From the NCBI GenBank assembly GCA_943788635.1, contig CALSRA010000012.1, positions 1 to 64,000 on the forward strand: a DNA stretch of 64,000 nucleotides. Direction: 5' to 3'. Below are positions 1 through 9,994 of the stretch, one piece after another. The DNA comes from an uncultured Alphaproteobacteria bacterium (GTDB lineage: Bacteria; Pseudomonadota; Alphaproteobacteria; UBA8366; GCA-2717185). A program made the translations under genes and the position numbers. Within the stretch, counting starts at the first letter, position 1; each line of letters starts with the position of its first letter. Below the pieces are notes generated by a model. The model was not told the DNA's origin, made no database searches, and saw only the letters and a list, made by a program, of their open reading frames with translations.

Positions 1-955
1 GGCGAAATCACCAAATACCGCAGCGGAACTGGCTGCCGCCATCCGCGACCGTGTCGGTCCGGCGCTGATCGGCGAAGACCCGGGCAACATCAACAGGATC
101 GTCGAAATCGCATCGGCACTGACACCGGCGCAGCCTGGCGCAGTGGCCGGTGCCGAACTCGCCTGTGTCGAGCTAGTATGCCGTCGACTGGGAATCGCCC
201 TGTACGACTATGTCGGCGGCGCCGTCCTTGATCGGGTACAGTTCAATGGCTGGGTCGGTGAATTGCCAGCCGACGAAGCGGCGGCGGATGCGAAACGCTG
301 GCAGGATGCCGGATTCAAATCACTGAAAATCAAGGTCGGCACCGGGGTCGCTGCGGATAGCGCCCGGGTTACCGCGGTACGTGACGCCGTCGGTAGCGAC
401 ATGAAACTGCGCATGGATGCCAACATGCAATACGACGTGGCCGGGGCGCTGGAACTGTGCCGCGAAGTCAGGTCCTGCGACATGCAATTGTTCGAACAAC
501 CGACACCACAGGACGACCTGGAAGGTCTGGCGACGATCCGGCGGGGCGGTGGCATTGCCATCATGGCCGATGAATCGATCAGCGATCACGCAAGCCTGGT
601 CCGGGTTATCAAGGCAGAATGCGCCGACTACGTGAAATTCGGCATCAAACAGGCGGGCGGGTTGCTGTCTTCCGCGCGCATGCTGGCGACGGCGGAGGCG
701 GCCGGCCTTCCGGTTGTTCTGGGACACGGGTTCGGGCTCGATCTCAGCACGATGGCGGAGATCATGCTCGGCGCCACATCAAGAAACATCGTACCCGGGC
801 TGGAATGCGTGGGGCCGCTCAAGGTGGTCGATACCGTGGCCACGACCCGGCTCGACATCAGTGGCGGCAGTATTCCCCTGCCATCCGGACCAGGGCTTGG
901 CATTGATCTCGACGATGCGAAGCTCGCGCAATACACCATGTCGGCAGCGAACTGA
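1..955 (+). CDS. Mandelate racemase/muconate lactonizing enzyme family protein (5' end outside window)
   Basis: Enolase-superfamily enzyme; members abstract a proton alpha to a carboxylate with Mg2+ help, in sugar-acid, amino-acid or aromatic catabolism. Reading is open from base 2, so the start and most of the N-terminal capping domain lie upstream. Counting from the GTG at 143, the barrel shows the KxK general-base motif (K62, K64), and the three metal ligands D92 (MDAN), E118 (FEQP) and D143 (ADES). A lysine-rich stretch before GG at 172-173 probably holds the opposite catalytic lysine, but the exact residue is uncertain. The KxK form points to the muconate cycloisomerase/dipeptide epimerase-like subgroup rather than the KxH mandelate racemases; the substrate cannot be told. 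It converges on tamB, 31 bases away. Confidence 0.85.
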   Translation, partial: AKSPNTAAELAAAIRDRVGPALIGEDPGNINRIVEIASALTPAQPGAVAGAELACVELVCRRLGIALYDYVGGAVLDRVQFNGWVGELPADEAAADAKRWQDAGFKSLKIKVGTGVAADSARVTAVRDAVGSDMKLRMDANMQYDVAGALELCREVRSCDMQLFEQPTPQDDLEGLATIRRGGGIAIMADESISDHASLVRVIKAECADYVKFGIKQAGGLLSSARMLATAEAAGLPVVLGHGFGLDLSTMAEIMLGATSRNIVPGLECVGPLKVVDTVATTRLDISGGSIPLPSGPGLGIDLDDAKLAQYTMSAAN

Positions 956-986
956 ACACGCCGCTGCATAACCCCGAACACAGGTA

Positions 987-3900
987 TCAGTAGTCGAACT
1001 TCCAGTTCACGCCGACATTGCCGCTTTCATTGCCGCCGACGTCGATATCGACGGACACGTTCGGTAATACCTCTACCTGGACGCCGACTTTCTGCGACCC
1101 CGGCTCAGTCCCCTGCGACACCGACAGGAACACATCCTCGCTGATATACTTTCCGGCTTTCAGCGTCGCGCCCTGTGCGGTATCGCCACCGGATTCGACA
1201 TTCAGGACGTCAACGCCCAAGGATTGACGAATCCTGTCGACCACGTTCGTGCCACCGGCACCGGAAAGCGTGGCTGCACTCTGCGCCAGTTGCAGCGCCT
1301 GAATGGCGGATAACTGTCCGGTCGAACGTCCGAACAATATCTGCGCCAGCACTTCCTCCTGCGGTAAAGCCGGTTCGGAGGATACGGTGATGGAGGGCTT
1401 CGACGCTTTTCCCTCCACTCTTACCCCAGCCAGTATTGTCTCCAGCTTGGCTTCGGTAACAACATCGATTTCAGGTTCCAGGGTTGCATCATCGCCGAAG
1501 GTTACGCTGCCTGACGTCACGATGAATGTCTTGCCGGCGAAGGCGAATGTTCCCCGAACGACATTGAGCTGCCCGGAGAGGAGCGGCTCAACGCTGTTGC
1601 CACCGATATGAATATCCCCGCCCCATTCCGAATCCAGGCCCCGCCCCCGGACAAAGCTGCGGCCCGGAAAACCAATGGACAGGTCGAGCGCAATGGCAAC
1701 GGCGTGCGAAAGGGATGGTTCCGCCGTGTCCTTGCGGTCGGCACCATTCCCATCCGGGCGATTGACCTCCACTACCTCCAGTTCGGCGACACTGGTCGGC
1801 AGGCGATCCGGGATCCGGATTTCAGCGCTATCGACAGTCAGCGTGCCAACCACCTGCGGCGTCGCCAGCGGCCCTTTCAACGCAACGGAGCCCGATGCGA
1901 CGACATCCGCCACTGGGCGCTGATATACCGCAAACCTGTCCAGCAGAAGTGTCAGTTCACCGGTCGTATTTGCAGCACCGGAAATCGCAACCGCACCGGA
2001 CCCGGATAAACTACCGCCACGCCCATCCGTCGCCTGAAGCGACACGATCTGCGCCTCGTTTCCTGAAAAGGCGATGTGTCCATCGACCTCTTTCAGGACA
2101 ACACCGGTCGCCACGCCTTCGTATTCTCCACCGCGTAAACGCAGCTCACCCAGCAAAGCCGGTTTGAGTATTGTCCCGGAAACCGTCGCCTGAATGGTCA
2201 CGGCGCCCTCCAGCCGGTCGCCGCCAAGGCCCAGGATTGCGTCTACAATTGAAAGTTGACCCTTGCCACTGAATTGGCCTGACAGGGAGGCGCCGGAGAG
2301 ATCACGGATCCATGGATTATTCGGTACGATCAGGGCATTTGTTCGAATGTCCGCCTCAAGCTGCGTTTCGCCCAGCCCATCCACGCGAAGTGCCACCTGA
2401 AGGTCAGATTCGTCCTGCCGAATTTCCAACCGGGCGTTCAGACCGGAAAACTCCGCTGCCTCAGCGCCCACCGGCATGATATCCGTGCCCGTCACAACGA
2501 GCTGTATCGCAGGACGGTCCCGCGCACCAGTGGCTGTCAGTTCACCTGAAATCATCCCGCCGATTTCCAGTGTCGGCGCAAACAGGGATGCTATTGCCGT
2601 CGGTAAATCACGGAGGCTGGCATCCACCGCGACGGAATCCGGAGTCAGGGTTCCTTCCAGATCAAAACGTCCGCTGTCCAGCGACACGGCAAGCGGCCCA
2701 ATCGATAGCGTTCCCGACCGGACCTGCATTCGCGCCGGCGACAGAAGCGCGATTGGGTGTTCGCCGACCCGGCCGTCAAGCTGCTGCACGGTCATCGTCA
2801 TATCCGGCAGCGTCATGGAAACATCCCCGGCAGCCGATAGCGAAACAGGCGACCCCAGCGTTGCCGTTGACGCAAACGACCAGCCAAACATTTCCATCGT
2901 TCCGTTGGCTTTAAATTCTGCGGCTTCGACAAGACCGGCTGACATCCGGACACCGGCCAGTGCCACCGACGCTTCGAACGCAGGCGTCGCAAACAGCTCC
3001 CGGATCCGTATCTCTGCGGTCACGTCTCTGCTGCGTATTTCATCCACTGTGCCGACGAAGACGCCAACCTGAGCACCCGAAACCGCGAGTACAATATGCG
3101 GTTCGACGCCGCCTCGGGCTGTAGCCCGGATCGTCATCTCTCCGGCAAGCCCTGGCACAAAACCGCCTATTGGCAGGTTCCCAAGGCTTTCAAGCTTCGC
3201 GACGAGATCCCCGTCAAATTTCATGCCGTCGAGAACCAGTCCCCCCTTTCCGGATATGGAATTCCGCCCGACCGCAACGTTGATCGTATCGGCCCGTATT
3301 CCCGATTCGGCCGCGGTTACGGCAATAACCCCATCGAGTTTCTTGCCCTGGACCAACCCTCCCAGACGCAGGTTTGCCAGGACAGCCGCATCACGGATAT
3401 CCGCTTTCACTCCGACATTGACGGTCCCGATATCAACGGTATTTACACGGGTATCATTGAAATCCACCTGCGCATTCAGAGTCGGCGCCTCAATCTTGCC
3501 CAGCGCCGTACCCGCCATGCGCATGGTCCCTGCCACGGCAACGCCGGCGAGCGCTGAAAGCCCTGCCAGATCGTCGACCGCCAATGAATATGATGCGGAC
3601 AGCCCGCCGGTCAGTGGGTCGAGGTCGCCGGAAGCCGTGATGCGGGCCAGCGCGCTATCGGCTTTCAGGTTTCCGATTTTCAGCCCGGCACCATCCTGCC
3701 AGTACATATCCGCGCCAAAAGCAACCGTATCGCCCAACACGGTCCTGGCCCATGCCGGACCGTCGGCAACCTGCTGGAATGTCCCTGCGACATCCGCCTC
3801 GACATTCGCAAAAACGGAATCAACGCGATAGCGCCCCTTGGCGGCCAGTGTACCATCGACAGCCGCGCCCAGCGCCGCCGCGACCGGGCCCGACGATGCC

Positions 3901-5372
3901 AGCCGGATGGTGTAGTTACCGTCAATGGAGCCATCCTGGGCGATAGCGCTTTCCGTGCTCCCGATAACACCGCCAGTCGTTATCGTCACCCCGAGATGCG
4001 GGATGCTGCCGTCGTCCAGGACATAACTGTCGAACTGCGCCACCACATTGTCGCCCAGAAGGCCCGGCGGCACGGCGCCAGCGGTGTCGAGCCCTGCCAG
4101 CGTCACAATCCCCTTTGCAGACCACGCCCCGCCACCCAGCGGCTTCGCATCGAGATTACCTGTTATCCCGGACAGCGCTATCGGCTGGACCCCCAGGGCC
4201 CCGGAACCGAACGTCGCCGTCAGTTCCGGACGGGCGGCGGTTCCTGCCATGACCAAATCCGCGCGCAGAGAACCAATCGTCAGCCCTTTGACACCGAATG
4301 CATCAGGCTGGCCGGTTTCCACCGCAATACCGATTTTCCCATTGAGCGTGCCGTCAGCGAGCCGGTATCCACCCTCGCCCTGCAGGTCGACCTGCCCGTT
4401 CTCCAGATGGAAACCGCTGATATCGATCAGCCCTTCATTCCGGTAGGCAAGCATGGACCGGACCGTGAATCGCGGCCCCAGAATGGGACGGAGCACTTCC
4501 GGTATAAGCGCGGCAACACCGGCCTCCCCATCGACCGTCAGTGATACGCCCGTATCCGCGACCACGACGGCTAGCCCCGCCGTTGCATCAACAAGATCTC
4601 CGGCCCGGGCGATCATTTGCCCCGTCCAGTTATCCGGCGGGCCATTGCCCTCCAGCGAAATCGACAATGGTGTATTCGCCGGCAGGCCGGAAAGACGCGC
4701 GATCAAGCCACCGTCTGGTTCATCGATTTTTGCGCGCGCCGCAAACCGTGCCGGGCGGGCGCGATAATCGATGGCGACGTCTGCCAGCCCCGCGACGCCA
4801 TCAATCCGCGACAGGCTAAGGTCTATCCCGGCCTCTGAGAACGCCCGCCCCACCGCCAGTGAACCGCGCAGGGACAGCCGCTGCCGTTCACCCAGCATTG
4901 CGGATTGAAGGTCGATATCATCGATTTGAATGGCGTCGATATTGATACCGAAATCCAGTGTACCAGCGCCGGAATTGCTGCTTTCGGCAGTCGATTCCAT
5001 CATCGCGTCTAGAAAACCGGTATCGAGCACCTGGCCAATTTCAACCCGCGAAACTTCCAGCGCCCCCCGCAACAACCCGACCGGGCGCCACTGAACATTG
5101 ATGTCACGGATCGCGAGTCGGGCACCCGCCGGGGTCTCAACGATGACTTCGGGTACCGAGAACGCACCAAACAGGTTGCCGTCAATCGACACAACATGAA
5201 CGCGCATCGTTTCGTCCGAAAGAATGCCGGAGACCGTGCCCGCAATCTGGTCGCGGCCGAACGGCGTCTGCACAAGCACAACAGCCCCGGCGATCAGCAG
5301 GATCACCGCTGCGGCCAACCCCGCTGCGATCCTGAACAAAATCTGCGGCTGAAAAAATGCTCGAATACTCAA
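987..5372 (-). CDS. tamB: Translocation and assembly module protein TamB
   Basis: Large inner-membrane-anchored protein that spans the periplasm and works with the outer-membrane protein TamA in inserting autotransporters and other beta-barrels, and probably in lipid transport to the outer membrane. The 1461 residues begin with one hydrophobic anchor (about residues 12-34), continue as a long run of repetitive beta-strand sequence rich in G, D and alternating hydrophobics, and end with the TamB C-terminal domain (roughly the last 350 residues) and the terminal WKFDY, an aromatic beta-strand end typical of the family. The start ATG overlaps the tamA stop by 4 bases, so the pair is translationally coupled. 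Length is in the usual range for alphaproteobacterial TamB. Confidence 0.95.
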   Translation of the reverse strand: MSIRAFFQPQILFRIAAGLAAAVILLIAGAVVLVQTPFGRDQIAGTVSGILSDETMRVHVVSIDGNLFGAFSVPEVIVETPAGARLAIRDINVQWRPVGLLRGALEVSRVEIGQVLDTGFLDAMMESTAESSNSGAGTLDFGINIDAIQIDDIDLQSAMLGERQRLSLRGSLAVGRAFSEAGIDLSLSRIDGVAGLADVAIDYRARPARFAARAKIDEPDGGLIARLSGLPANTPLSISLEGNGPPDNWTGQMIARAGDLVDATAGLAVVVADTGVSLTVDGEAGVAALIPEVLRPILGPRFTVRSMLAYRNEGLIDISGFHLENGQVDLQGEGGYRLADGTLNGKIGIAVETGQPDAFGVKGLTIGSLRADLVMAGTAARPELTATFGSGALGVQPIALSGITGNLDAKPLGGGAWSAKGIVTLAGLDTAGAVPPGLLGDNVVAQFDSYVLDDGSIPHLGVTITTGGVIGSTESAIAQDGSIDGNYTIRLASSGPVAAALGAAVDGTLAAKGRYRVDSVFANVEADVAGTFQQVADGPAWARTVLGDTVAFGADMYWQDGAGLKIGNLKADSALARITASGDLDPLTGGLSASYSLAVDDLAGLSALAGVAVAGTMRMAGTALGKIEAPTLNAQVDFNDTRVNTVDIGTVNVGVKADIRDAAVLANLRLGGLVQGKKLDGVIAVTAAESGIRADTINVAVGRNSISGKGGLVLDGMKFDGDLVAKLESLGNLPIGGFVPGLAGEMTIRATARGGVEPHIVLAVSGAQVGVFVGTVDEIRSRDVTAEIRIRELFATPAFEASVALAGVRMSAGLVEAAEFKANGTMEMFGWSFASTATLGSPVSLSAAGDVSMTLPDMTMTVQQLDGRVGEHPIALLSPARMQVRSGTLSIGPLAVSLDSGRFDLEGTLTPDSVAVDASLRDLPTAIASLFAPTLEIGGMISGELTATGARDRPAIQLVVTGTDIMPVGAEAAEFSGLNARLEIRQDESDLQVALRVDGLGETQLEADIRTNALIVPNNPWIRDLSGASLSGQFSGKGQLSIVDAILGLGGDRLEGAVTIQATVSGTILKPALLGELRLRGGEYEGVATGVVLKEVDGHIAFSGNEAQIVSLQATDGRGGSLSGSGAVAISGAANTTGELTLLLDRFAVYQRPVADVVASGSVALKGPLATPQVVGTLTVDSAEIRIPDRLPTSVAELEVVEVNRPDGNGADRKDTAEPSLSHAVAIALDLSIGFPGRSFVRGRGLDSEWGGDIHIGGNSVEPLLSGQLNVVRGTFAFAGKTFIVTSGSVTFGDDATLEPEIDVVTEAKLETILAGVRVEGKASKPSITVSSEPALPQEEVLAQILFGRSTGQLSAIQALQLAQSAATLSGAGGTNVVDRIRQSLGVDVLNVESGGDTAQGATLKAGKYISEDVFLSVSQGTEPGSQKVGVQVEVLPNVSVDIDVGGNESGNVGVNWKFDY

Positions 5373-7186
5373 AATGCCTGACCCAGACTGACGAGAATCT
5401 GGAATGCATCATCAACGCCATTGCGGCGATTCAGGGGCACTGCGACATCGAAGCGTATCGGGCCCACAGCCGTCAGATAACGCCCGCCTATCCCGCCACC
5501 CCATTGCAGGTCCTTGCCAAATTCAGGGACGTTGTCATCGTAGACGCCACCGGCTTCCACGAAGGCGACAAAGCCGATCGACTCAAAGGCGCGCCAGCGA
5601 AGCTCGGCCCCGAACTCCGTCAGGGAACGTCCGCCAATCGGATCGTTCTGGGAATCAAGCGGGCCAATACTGTTTAGGGAATATCCACGAACAGACCCGG
5701 GCCCGCCTGCATACAGCCGCTTGTTCGCCGGCACATCAGGTGTTTCCTCCCCGACGATGGTTCCCAGCCGCAGCCAGCCTGCGAGAACAAGTTTCTTTTT
5801 CTCGGCAAGCGGCAGGTATATCGAATTGAACAACCTCGTTGATACGAACGTCGTATCGGTATCCAGAATGCCGATATTCGGCGTGATGGCCAACGTGTCC
5901 CGATGCCCCCTGCCCGGGTCCAGAACATCATCCGACGAATCATGGCGCAGTATGAGGGGCAGCACCAGAAACGAGAAATCCTCCTCCACACCGTTTTCAT
6001 CGACGAGTGAGTGTTCAAAACCGACACCGCCCGACGCCGAATAGACCTTCCCGAAACGCCGCTCCAGCCGCGCAACTGCCGCAACGTCCTGGCTGGTGAA
6101 CCCATCCGGCTCTTCCTGGGCGATGCGCGCGTCAATGACAATATCCTGATTATCGACCATGAATTCCGGGATGCGGAAATTGCCGAACAATCCCTGTCTG
6201 ATTTCACCGACCTCTACATCCAGACGCAGGCGTTCGCCGTGACCCATCAGGTTTCGGTGCTCCCAGAAAGCCGTGGCAAGCAGCCCTTCTGTTGTTGAAA
6301 AGGATCCGCCGGCACCAAGGGATCGATGTTTGCGCTCGACCACAGAAATGGTGACGGGCAGTTCGCCTGTGTCATCCGGTGCGGTCGCATGCTTGATCAG
6401 GACACTGGTAAACAACCCGGTTTCGCGCAGTTTGGCCCGCGTTTCCTCCAGCTTGCCGGCATCGAACCGTTCGCCCTGTCCCCATGACTGGTAGCGCAGG
6501 ACATATTCCTTCTCAACCGTCGAGACTCCGTCCACTGCCGTCGCGCCAAACCGGGCAAACCGGGCCATATCGAGCGAAACTGCAATGCGCACCGATTGAG
6601 ACTGATGATCAACAACCGTCTTGCGTTCCAGAATTCGTGCAAGCGGGTATCCCTGTTTCGCCAGCGTCGCCAGCAGCCTTGAATCCGCGGCAATGACCTG
6701 CTCCGCCTGAAGTGGCTTAGCAGTGTCAATTCCCAGCATTTCGTATGAAACATCAATCGGCGTTCGCGGCTCGCCCGGCGTGGTGGAAACAATATCGAAT
6801 GCCGCCAGCCGGTAGGGTGGCCCGGAATCGACATTCAGGACCACCTCGGCATTCGCCGGGTCCGGACGTTCAATACGGTAGGTAATGTTCGAGCGATAAT
6901 AGCCTCGGGACCGCAACAGTTTCTCGACCCGCTCAACACCCGCTTCGACCCGCAGCCGCAAGGCGCGCAAGGTCGGCGAGGGCCTGTCCTTGCCTTCTTC
7001 CAACTGAGACACCGACAGGATGGCTTCACGCAACGACTTGTCGCTGATTTCCCCTAATGTGACCGTGTAGCCCTGAATCTGTCCGATGGCGGGCGTAACG
7101 CCAGCGAGCCCCGCCATGGCAAAAAACACCACGACACCAGGCAGTAAAAATCGAACGATACGTCTTGTCGCGCCGGACCCGGCCAT
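5369..7186 (-). CDS. tamA: BamA/TamA family outer membrane protein TamA
   Basis: Omp85-family outer-membrane barrel, partner of TamB. Chosen start is the ATG at 7186, giving 605 residues that begin with basic residues and a hydrophobic signal segment ending in AIGQ. A longer reading from a GTG at 7264 would put 26 unlikely residues before the signal peptide. The N-terminal half carries POTRA-like alpha/beta repeats (about residues 30-270); the C-terminal half is a barrel with the Omp85 pattern seen in LRLGT, GGPGSVRGY (the conserved loop-6 VRGY motif) and a C-terminal ILVSLGQAF ending in Phe. It is followed by tamB with a 4-base overlap. Only weak Shine-Dalgarno similarity precedes the start. 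Confidence 0.93.
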   Translation of the reverse strand: MAGSGATRRIVRFLLPGVVVFFAMAGLAGVTPAIGQIQGYTVTLGEISDKSLREAILSVSQLEEGKDRPSPTLRALRLRVEAGVERVEKLLRSRGYYRSNITYRIERPDPANAEVVLNVDSGPPYRLAAFDIVSTTPGEPRTPIDVSYEMLGIDTAKPLQAEQVIAADSRLLATLAKQGYPLARILERKTVVDHQSQSVRIAVSLDMARFARFGATAVDGVSTVEKEYVLRYQSWGQGERFDAGKLEETRAKLRETGLFTSVLIKHATAPDDTGELPVTISVVERKHRSLGAGGSFSTTEGLLATAFWEHRNLMGHGERLRLDVEVGEIRQGLFGNFRIPEFMVDNQDIVIDARIAQEEPDGFTSQDVAAVARLERRFGKVYSASGGVGFEHSLVDENGVEEDFSFLVLPLILRHDSSDDVLDPGRGHRDTLAITPNIGILDTDTTFVSTRLFNSIYLPLAEKKKLVLAGWLRLGTIVGEETPDVPANKRLYAGGPGSVRGYSLNSIGPLDSQNDPIGGRSLTEFGAELRWRAFESIGFVAFVEAGGVYDDNVPEFGKDLQWGGGIGGRYLTAVGPIRFDVAVPLNRRNGVDDAFQILVSLGQAF

Positions 7187-7496
7187 TTGGTCACAAACCT
7201 TATACCGGGATTCGCTCCCGCCAATAGGATGGATATGGCTGCCCGCGCCGGGCTTTGCCAGCACAATCGCCTTGAAAGTGCCACGCTGCAGCGTAATTTC
7301 TTGAAATTGGGCTCCGGTGGCCTGTCAGTTCTGCTTTTTATCAAAAATGACCGACAATTAATTACATTAAATCGTCTGTGTTAACGGTTTGTTAACGTCG
7401 CTGCGCTAACGTCTTTTCGGGGCGAAAGACCGGTTCCGCCAGCTTCAGGCAGAAATATCCGGTTCTATAAATCAGGTCAAAGGCAGTATCGGGGCG
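7187..7496. other. Divergent intergenic region tamA / desaturase
   Basis: This 310-base gap separates the divergent tamA and sterol desaturase genes and must hold both promoters. It is AT-richer than its surroundings between about 7330 and 7400. The only strong motif seen is the CtrA-like box at 7381-7396. I see no RNA gene, repeat family or credible small ORF. Confidence 0.6.
7381..7396. promoter_or_regulatory. Candidate CtrA-binding box TTAA-N7-TTAAC
   Basis: The sequence reads TTAA, seven bases, TTAAC, an exact match to the full CtrA consensus of Alphaproteobacteria. It lies about 100 bases upstream of the desaturase start at 7497 and about 195 bases upstream of the tamA start at 7186. 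GTTAAC is also repeated here as an inverted pair (7380-7385 and 7391-7396), and a further TAACG follows at 7407. CtrA controls cell-cycle, motility and envelope genes in this class; regulation here is inferred from the motif alone. Confidence 0.45.
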
Positions 7497-8543
7497 ATGC
7501 CAAGACAAGTCGAAGACCCGTCCTTTCCAATTCTCGATTTGCTTATGGATTCGATGCTGCAATCCACCACGACGTTTCTCGTCGGGTTCTACAAACCATT
7601 CCTCCAGTTCGCCGAAGGTACAATCCGCCTATCGTGGCCGTTCATTCTTACGATGCTGGTTGTGGGATACGGTTGCTTCCTCATGCAGCGCGCCGCCTCT
7701 GAATCAGCCGGCCCACGCGCCTTTGTGAAATACCTTCGGATACGCGAAGTCTTCCTGCACCGTTCGTCATTGGTCGATTATCGCTACCTGCTTCTCAATG
7801 GTGGATTGAAGGCCCTGCTGGTCAGCCCCTTGCTGTTGTCTTCGCTTGCCGTATCGAAAGTCGTCCTGCTCGCGCTCACGGTCACGGCCGGCGCCAGCGA
7901 GGCAACGGGTAGCCCCGGGCTTCCCCTGCTTGTCCTGTACAGTCTCATCGTTCTCCTTGCGGTCGATCTCGGAAATTACTGGAGCCATCGGTTCCATCAT
8001 GAAATTCCGATCCTGTGGCAACTGCACAAGGTGCATCACTCCGCAGAAGTGCTGAACCCGGCGACGGCGTTGCGGATACATCCAATGGAAACGTTGATGA
8101 ACGCCCTTTTCGCCACGACGCTATCCGGTATCGTCCTTGGCGTATTTTCGTATTTCTGGACCGATGTCTCGACCGCCAAACTATTCGGATTGAATGTCTT
8201 CGTACTGCTCACGAACCTGATCAGCGGCAATCTGCGACACAGCCACATATGGCTGTCGTTTGGCCTGCGACTCGAACATATCCTGTCCAGCCCGGCGCAA
8301 CACCAGATCCATCACAGCGATAATCCCGTCCACTTCAACCGGAATTACGCCGTGCACTTTTCTGTCTGGGATTGGGCGTTCGGCACCCTGTATACGACGA
8401 CACCCAGACCGGAGCCCCTGACTTTCGGACTAGGCGAAGACGGGCGGCAATTCGACAGTGTCGTCGCCTTGTGGACCCGCCCCCTGGCCAACATCGCACA
8501 ACAGTTCATACGTCGTCGCCGCGCGAAGACCGGGCAGGTCTGA
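7497..8543 (+). CDS. Sterol desaturase / fatty acid hydroxylase family membrane protein
   Basis: Integral membrane di-iron enzyme that hydroxylates or desaturates lipid substrates such as sterols, carotenoids or fatty acyl chains. The histidine clusters are complete: H164-RF-HH, H177-KV-HH, H248-S-H250 and H269-QI-HH273, spaced as in the fatty acid hydroxylase superfamily. Hydrophobic segments lie at about 45-65, 103-130, 143-162 and 205-245. The ATG at 7497 is used; an ATG at 7545 is an alternative because the first 16 residues are not conserved-looking and no clear ribosome site is visible. The MBOAT gene starts 3 bases after the stop, so the two are probably co-transcribed and the enzyme may act on the lipid carrier or product of the acylation module. 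Confidence 0.85.
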   Translation: MPRQVEDPSFPILDLLMDSMLQSTTTFLVGFYKPFLQFAEGTIRLSWPFILTMLVVGYGCFLMQRAASESAGPRAFVKYLRIREVFLHRSSLVDYRYLLLNGGLKALLVSPLLLSSLAVSKVVLLALTVTAGASEATGSPGLPLLVLYSLIVLLAVDLGNYWSHRFHHEIPILWQLHKVHHSAEVLNPATALRIHPMETLMNALFATTLSGIVLGVFSYFWTDVSTAKLFGLNVFVLLTNLISGNLRHSHIWLSFGLRLEHILSSPAQHQIHHSDNPVHFNRNYAVHFSVWDWAFGTLYTTTPRPEPLTFGLGEDGRQFDSVVALWTRPLANIAQQFIRRRRAKTGQV

Positions 8544-8545
8544 CG

Positions 8546-9994
8546 ATGCTGTTCAATTCCACAGCCTTCCTTCTGGTCTTCCTGCCGATCGCGCTGGCGG
8601 GCTTCCATGTCCTGGGGCGGTTCGGTTCCCGGCAATTGCTGTTCATCTGGGTCGCGGGCATGTCGATGGTTTTCTACGGGGTCTGGAACCCGGCCTATGT
8701 TCCGCTGCTCCTGGGATCGATCACCGCCAACTACCTGATCGCAAATCATGGCTTCGATCGTATCGCGCACCCCGAGAAACGCCGCCTGCTGCTCATCGCC
8801 GGTATTGGTCTGAACCTCGCGCTGCTCGGCTATTTCAAATACACCATCTTCTTCCTCGGCACGCTGGCCGATATCGGCCTGGCGGAACTCCGCGTCGAGG
8901 ATATCATCCTGCCGCTGGCAATCTCGTTCTTCACCTTCCAGCAGATTTCCTATCTGGTGGATACCTACAAGGGGGGCACAAAGGCTTCGTCCTGGTGGGA
9001 ATACGCATTCTTCGTCAGCTTCTTTCCGCAATTGATTGCCGGTCCCATCGTTCGCTTTGAAGAGGTCAAGGCGCAATACGATGGCGATGCCTTTGGCCGT
9101 TTCTCAAAATCCGGGCTCGCGCTCGGGCTGCTGATCTTCACAATGGGACTGGCGCAGAAAACCCTGCTCGCGGACAATCTCGCATCCTTGGCAACACCGG
9201 TCTTCACAAACAATGCGGATGGCATTGCGGTCAGCACGGTGCAGGCGTGGCTGGCATCGCTCGCATACAGTTTCCAGATCTATTTCGACTTCTCCGGCTA
9301 TTCCAATATGGCCATCGGCCTTGGCCTGATGTTCGGATTGAAGCTGCCGCAGAATTTTGACTCCCCGTACCGGGCCACGTCGATTGTCGATTTCTGGCGG
9401 CGCTGGCACATGACGTTGTCGCGGTTTTTGCGCGACTATCTGTATATCCCGCTCGGCGGAAACCGTCTGGGCGAATACCGGCAATTCGCCAATATGGTCG
9501 TGGTCATGTTGCTCGGTGGCCTCTGGCATGGCGCCGGATGGACATTTGTCCTCTGGGGCGGGGCGCATGGCATTCTCCTTGGCGCCACGCACTGGGCGCA
9601 GCGCAATGAAAGACTGCAGCAGCTGCAACCACCACGTACCGTGGCCATCGCCACCACCTTTCTGTTCGTCCTGTTCACCTGGGTGATGTTTCGTTCCGGG
9701 TCGGTGGCCGAGTTTGGCACGATGACCCGCTCGATGCTGGGCATGAACCAGACCGGCGCGGAACTGCTCACCCAGTTGCCGGCGCTGGCGACCCTTGCCG
9801 TCATCGCTGCTGTCGCACTGGTGCTTTCATCGGTCATTCCCAACGCCCATGAATTAATGACCCGCTGGGAGAAAACCGGCCTTGGCCTGCGTGAACGCGT
9901 GCTCGTGCCCTGGGCCTGCGGTATCGGTGCCAGCACCTGCATCATTGGAATCTTTCTGGGAACCTATAGTGAATTCATCTATTTCCAGTTCTGA
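8546..9994 (+). CDS. MBOAT family O-acyltransferase (AlgI-like)
   Basis: Polytopic inner-membrane acyltransferase that passes acyl (usually acetyl) groups across the membrane for O-acylation of an exopolysaccharide, peptidoglycan or other envelope glycan. The 482 residues contain the AlgI/DltB signatures: DFWRRWHMTLSRFLRDY near residue 275, IPLGGNR, and the catalytic region GGLWHGAGWTFVLWGG with the invariant histidine at 328. About ten hydrophobic helices are visible. The ATG at 8546 is preferred over an open reading that extends upstream into the desaturase because MLFNSTAFLLVFLP is the standard family N-terminus and a GGCAGGT site precedes it. The following SGNH gene starts inside the 3' end, as in alginate and cellulose acetylation pairs. 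Confidence 0.93.
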   Translation: MLFNSTAFLLVFLPIALAGFHVLGRFGSRQLLFIWVAGMSMVFYGVWNPAYVPLLLGSITANYLIANHGFDRIAHPEKRRLLLIAGIGLNLALLGYFKYTIFFLGTLADIGLAELRVEDIILPLAISFFTFQQISYLVDTYKGGTKASSWWEYAFFVSFFPQLIAGPIVRFEEVKAQYDGDAFGRFSKSGLALGLLIFTMGLAQKTLLADNLASLATPVFTNNADGIAVSTVQAWLASLAYSFQIYFDFSGYSNMAIGLGLMFGLKLPQNFDSPYRATSIVDFWRRWHMTLSRFLRDYLYIPLGGNRLGEYRQFANMVVVMLLGGLWHGAGWTFVLWGGAHGILLGATHWAQRNERLQQLQPPRTVAIATTFLFVLFTWVMFRSGSVAEFGTMTRSMLGMNQTGAELLTQLPALATLAVIAAVALVLSSVIPNAHELMTRWEKTGLGLRERVLVPWACGIGASTCIIGIFLGTYSEFIYFQF

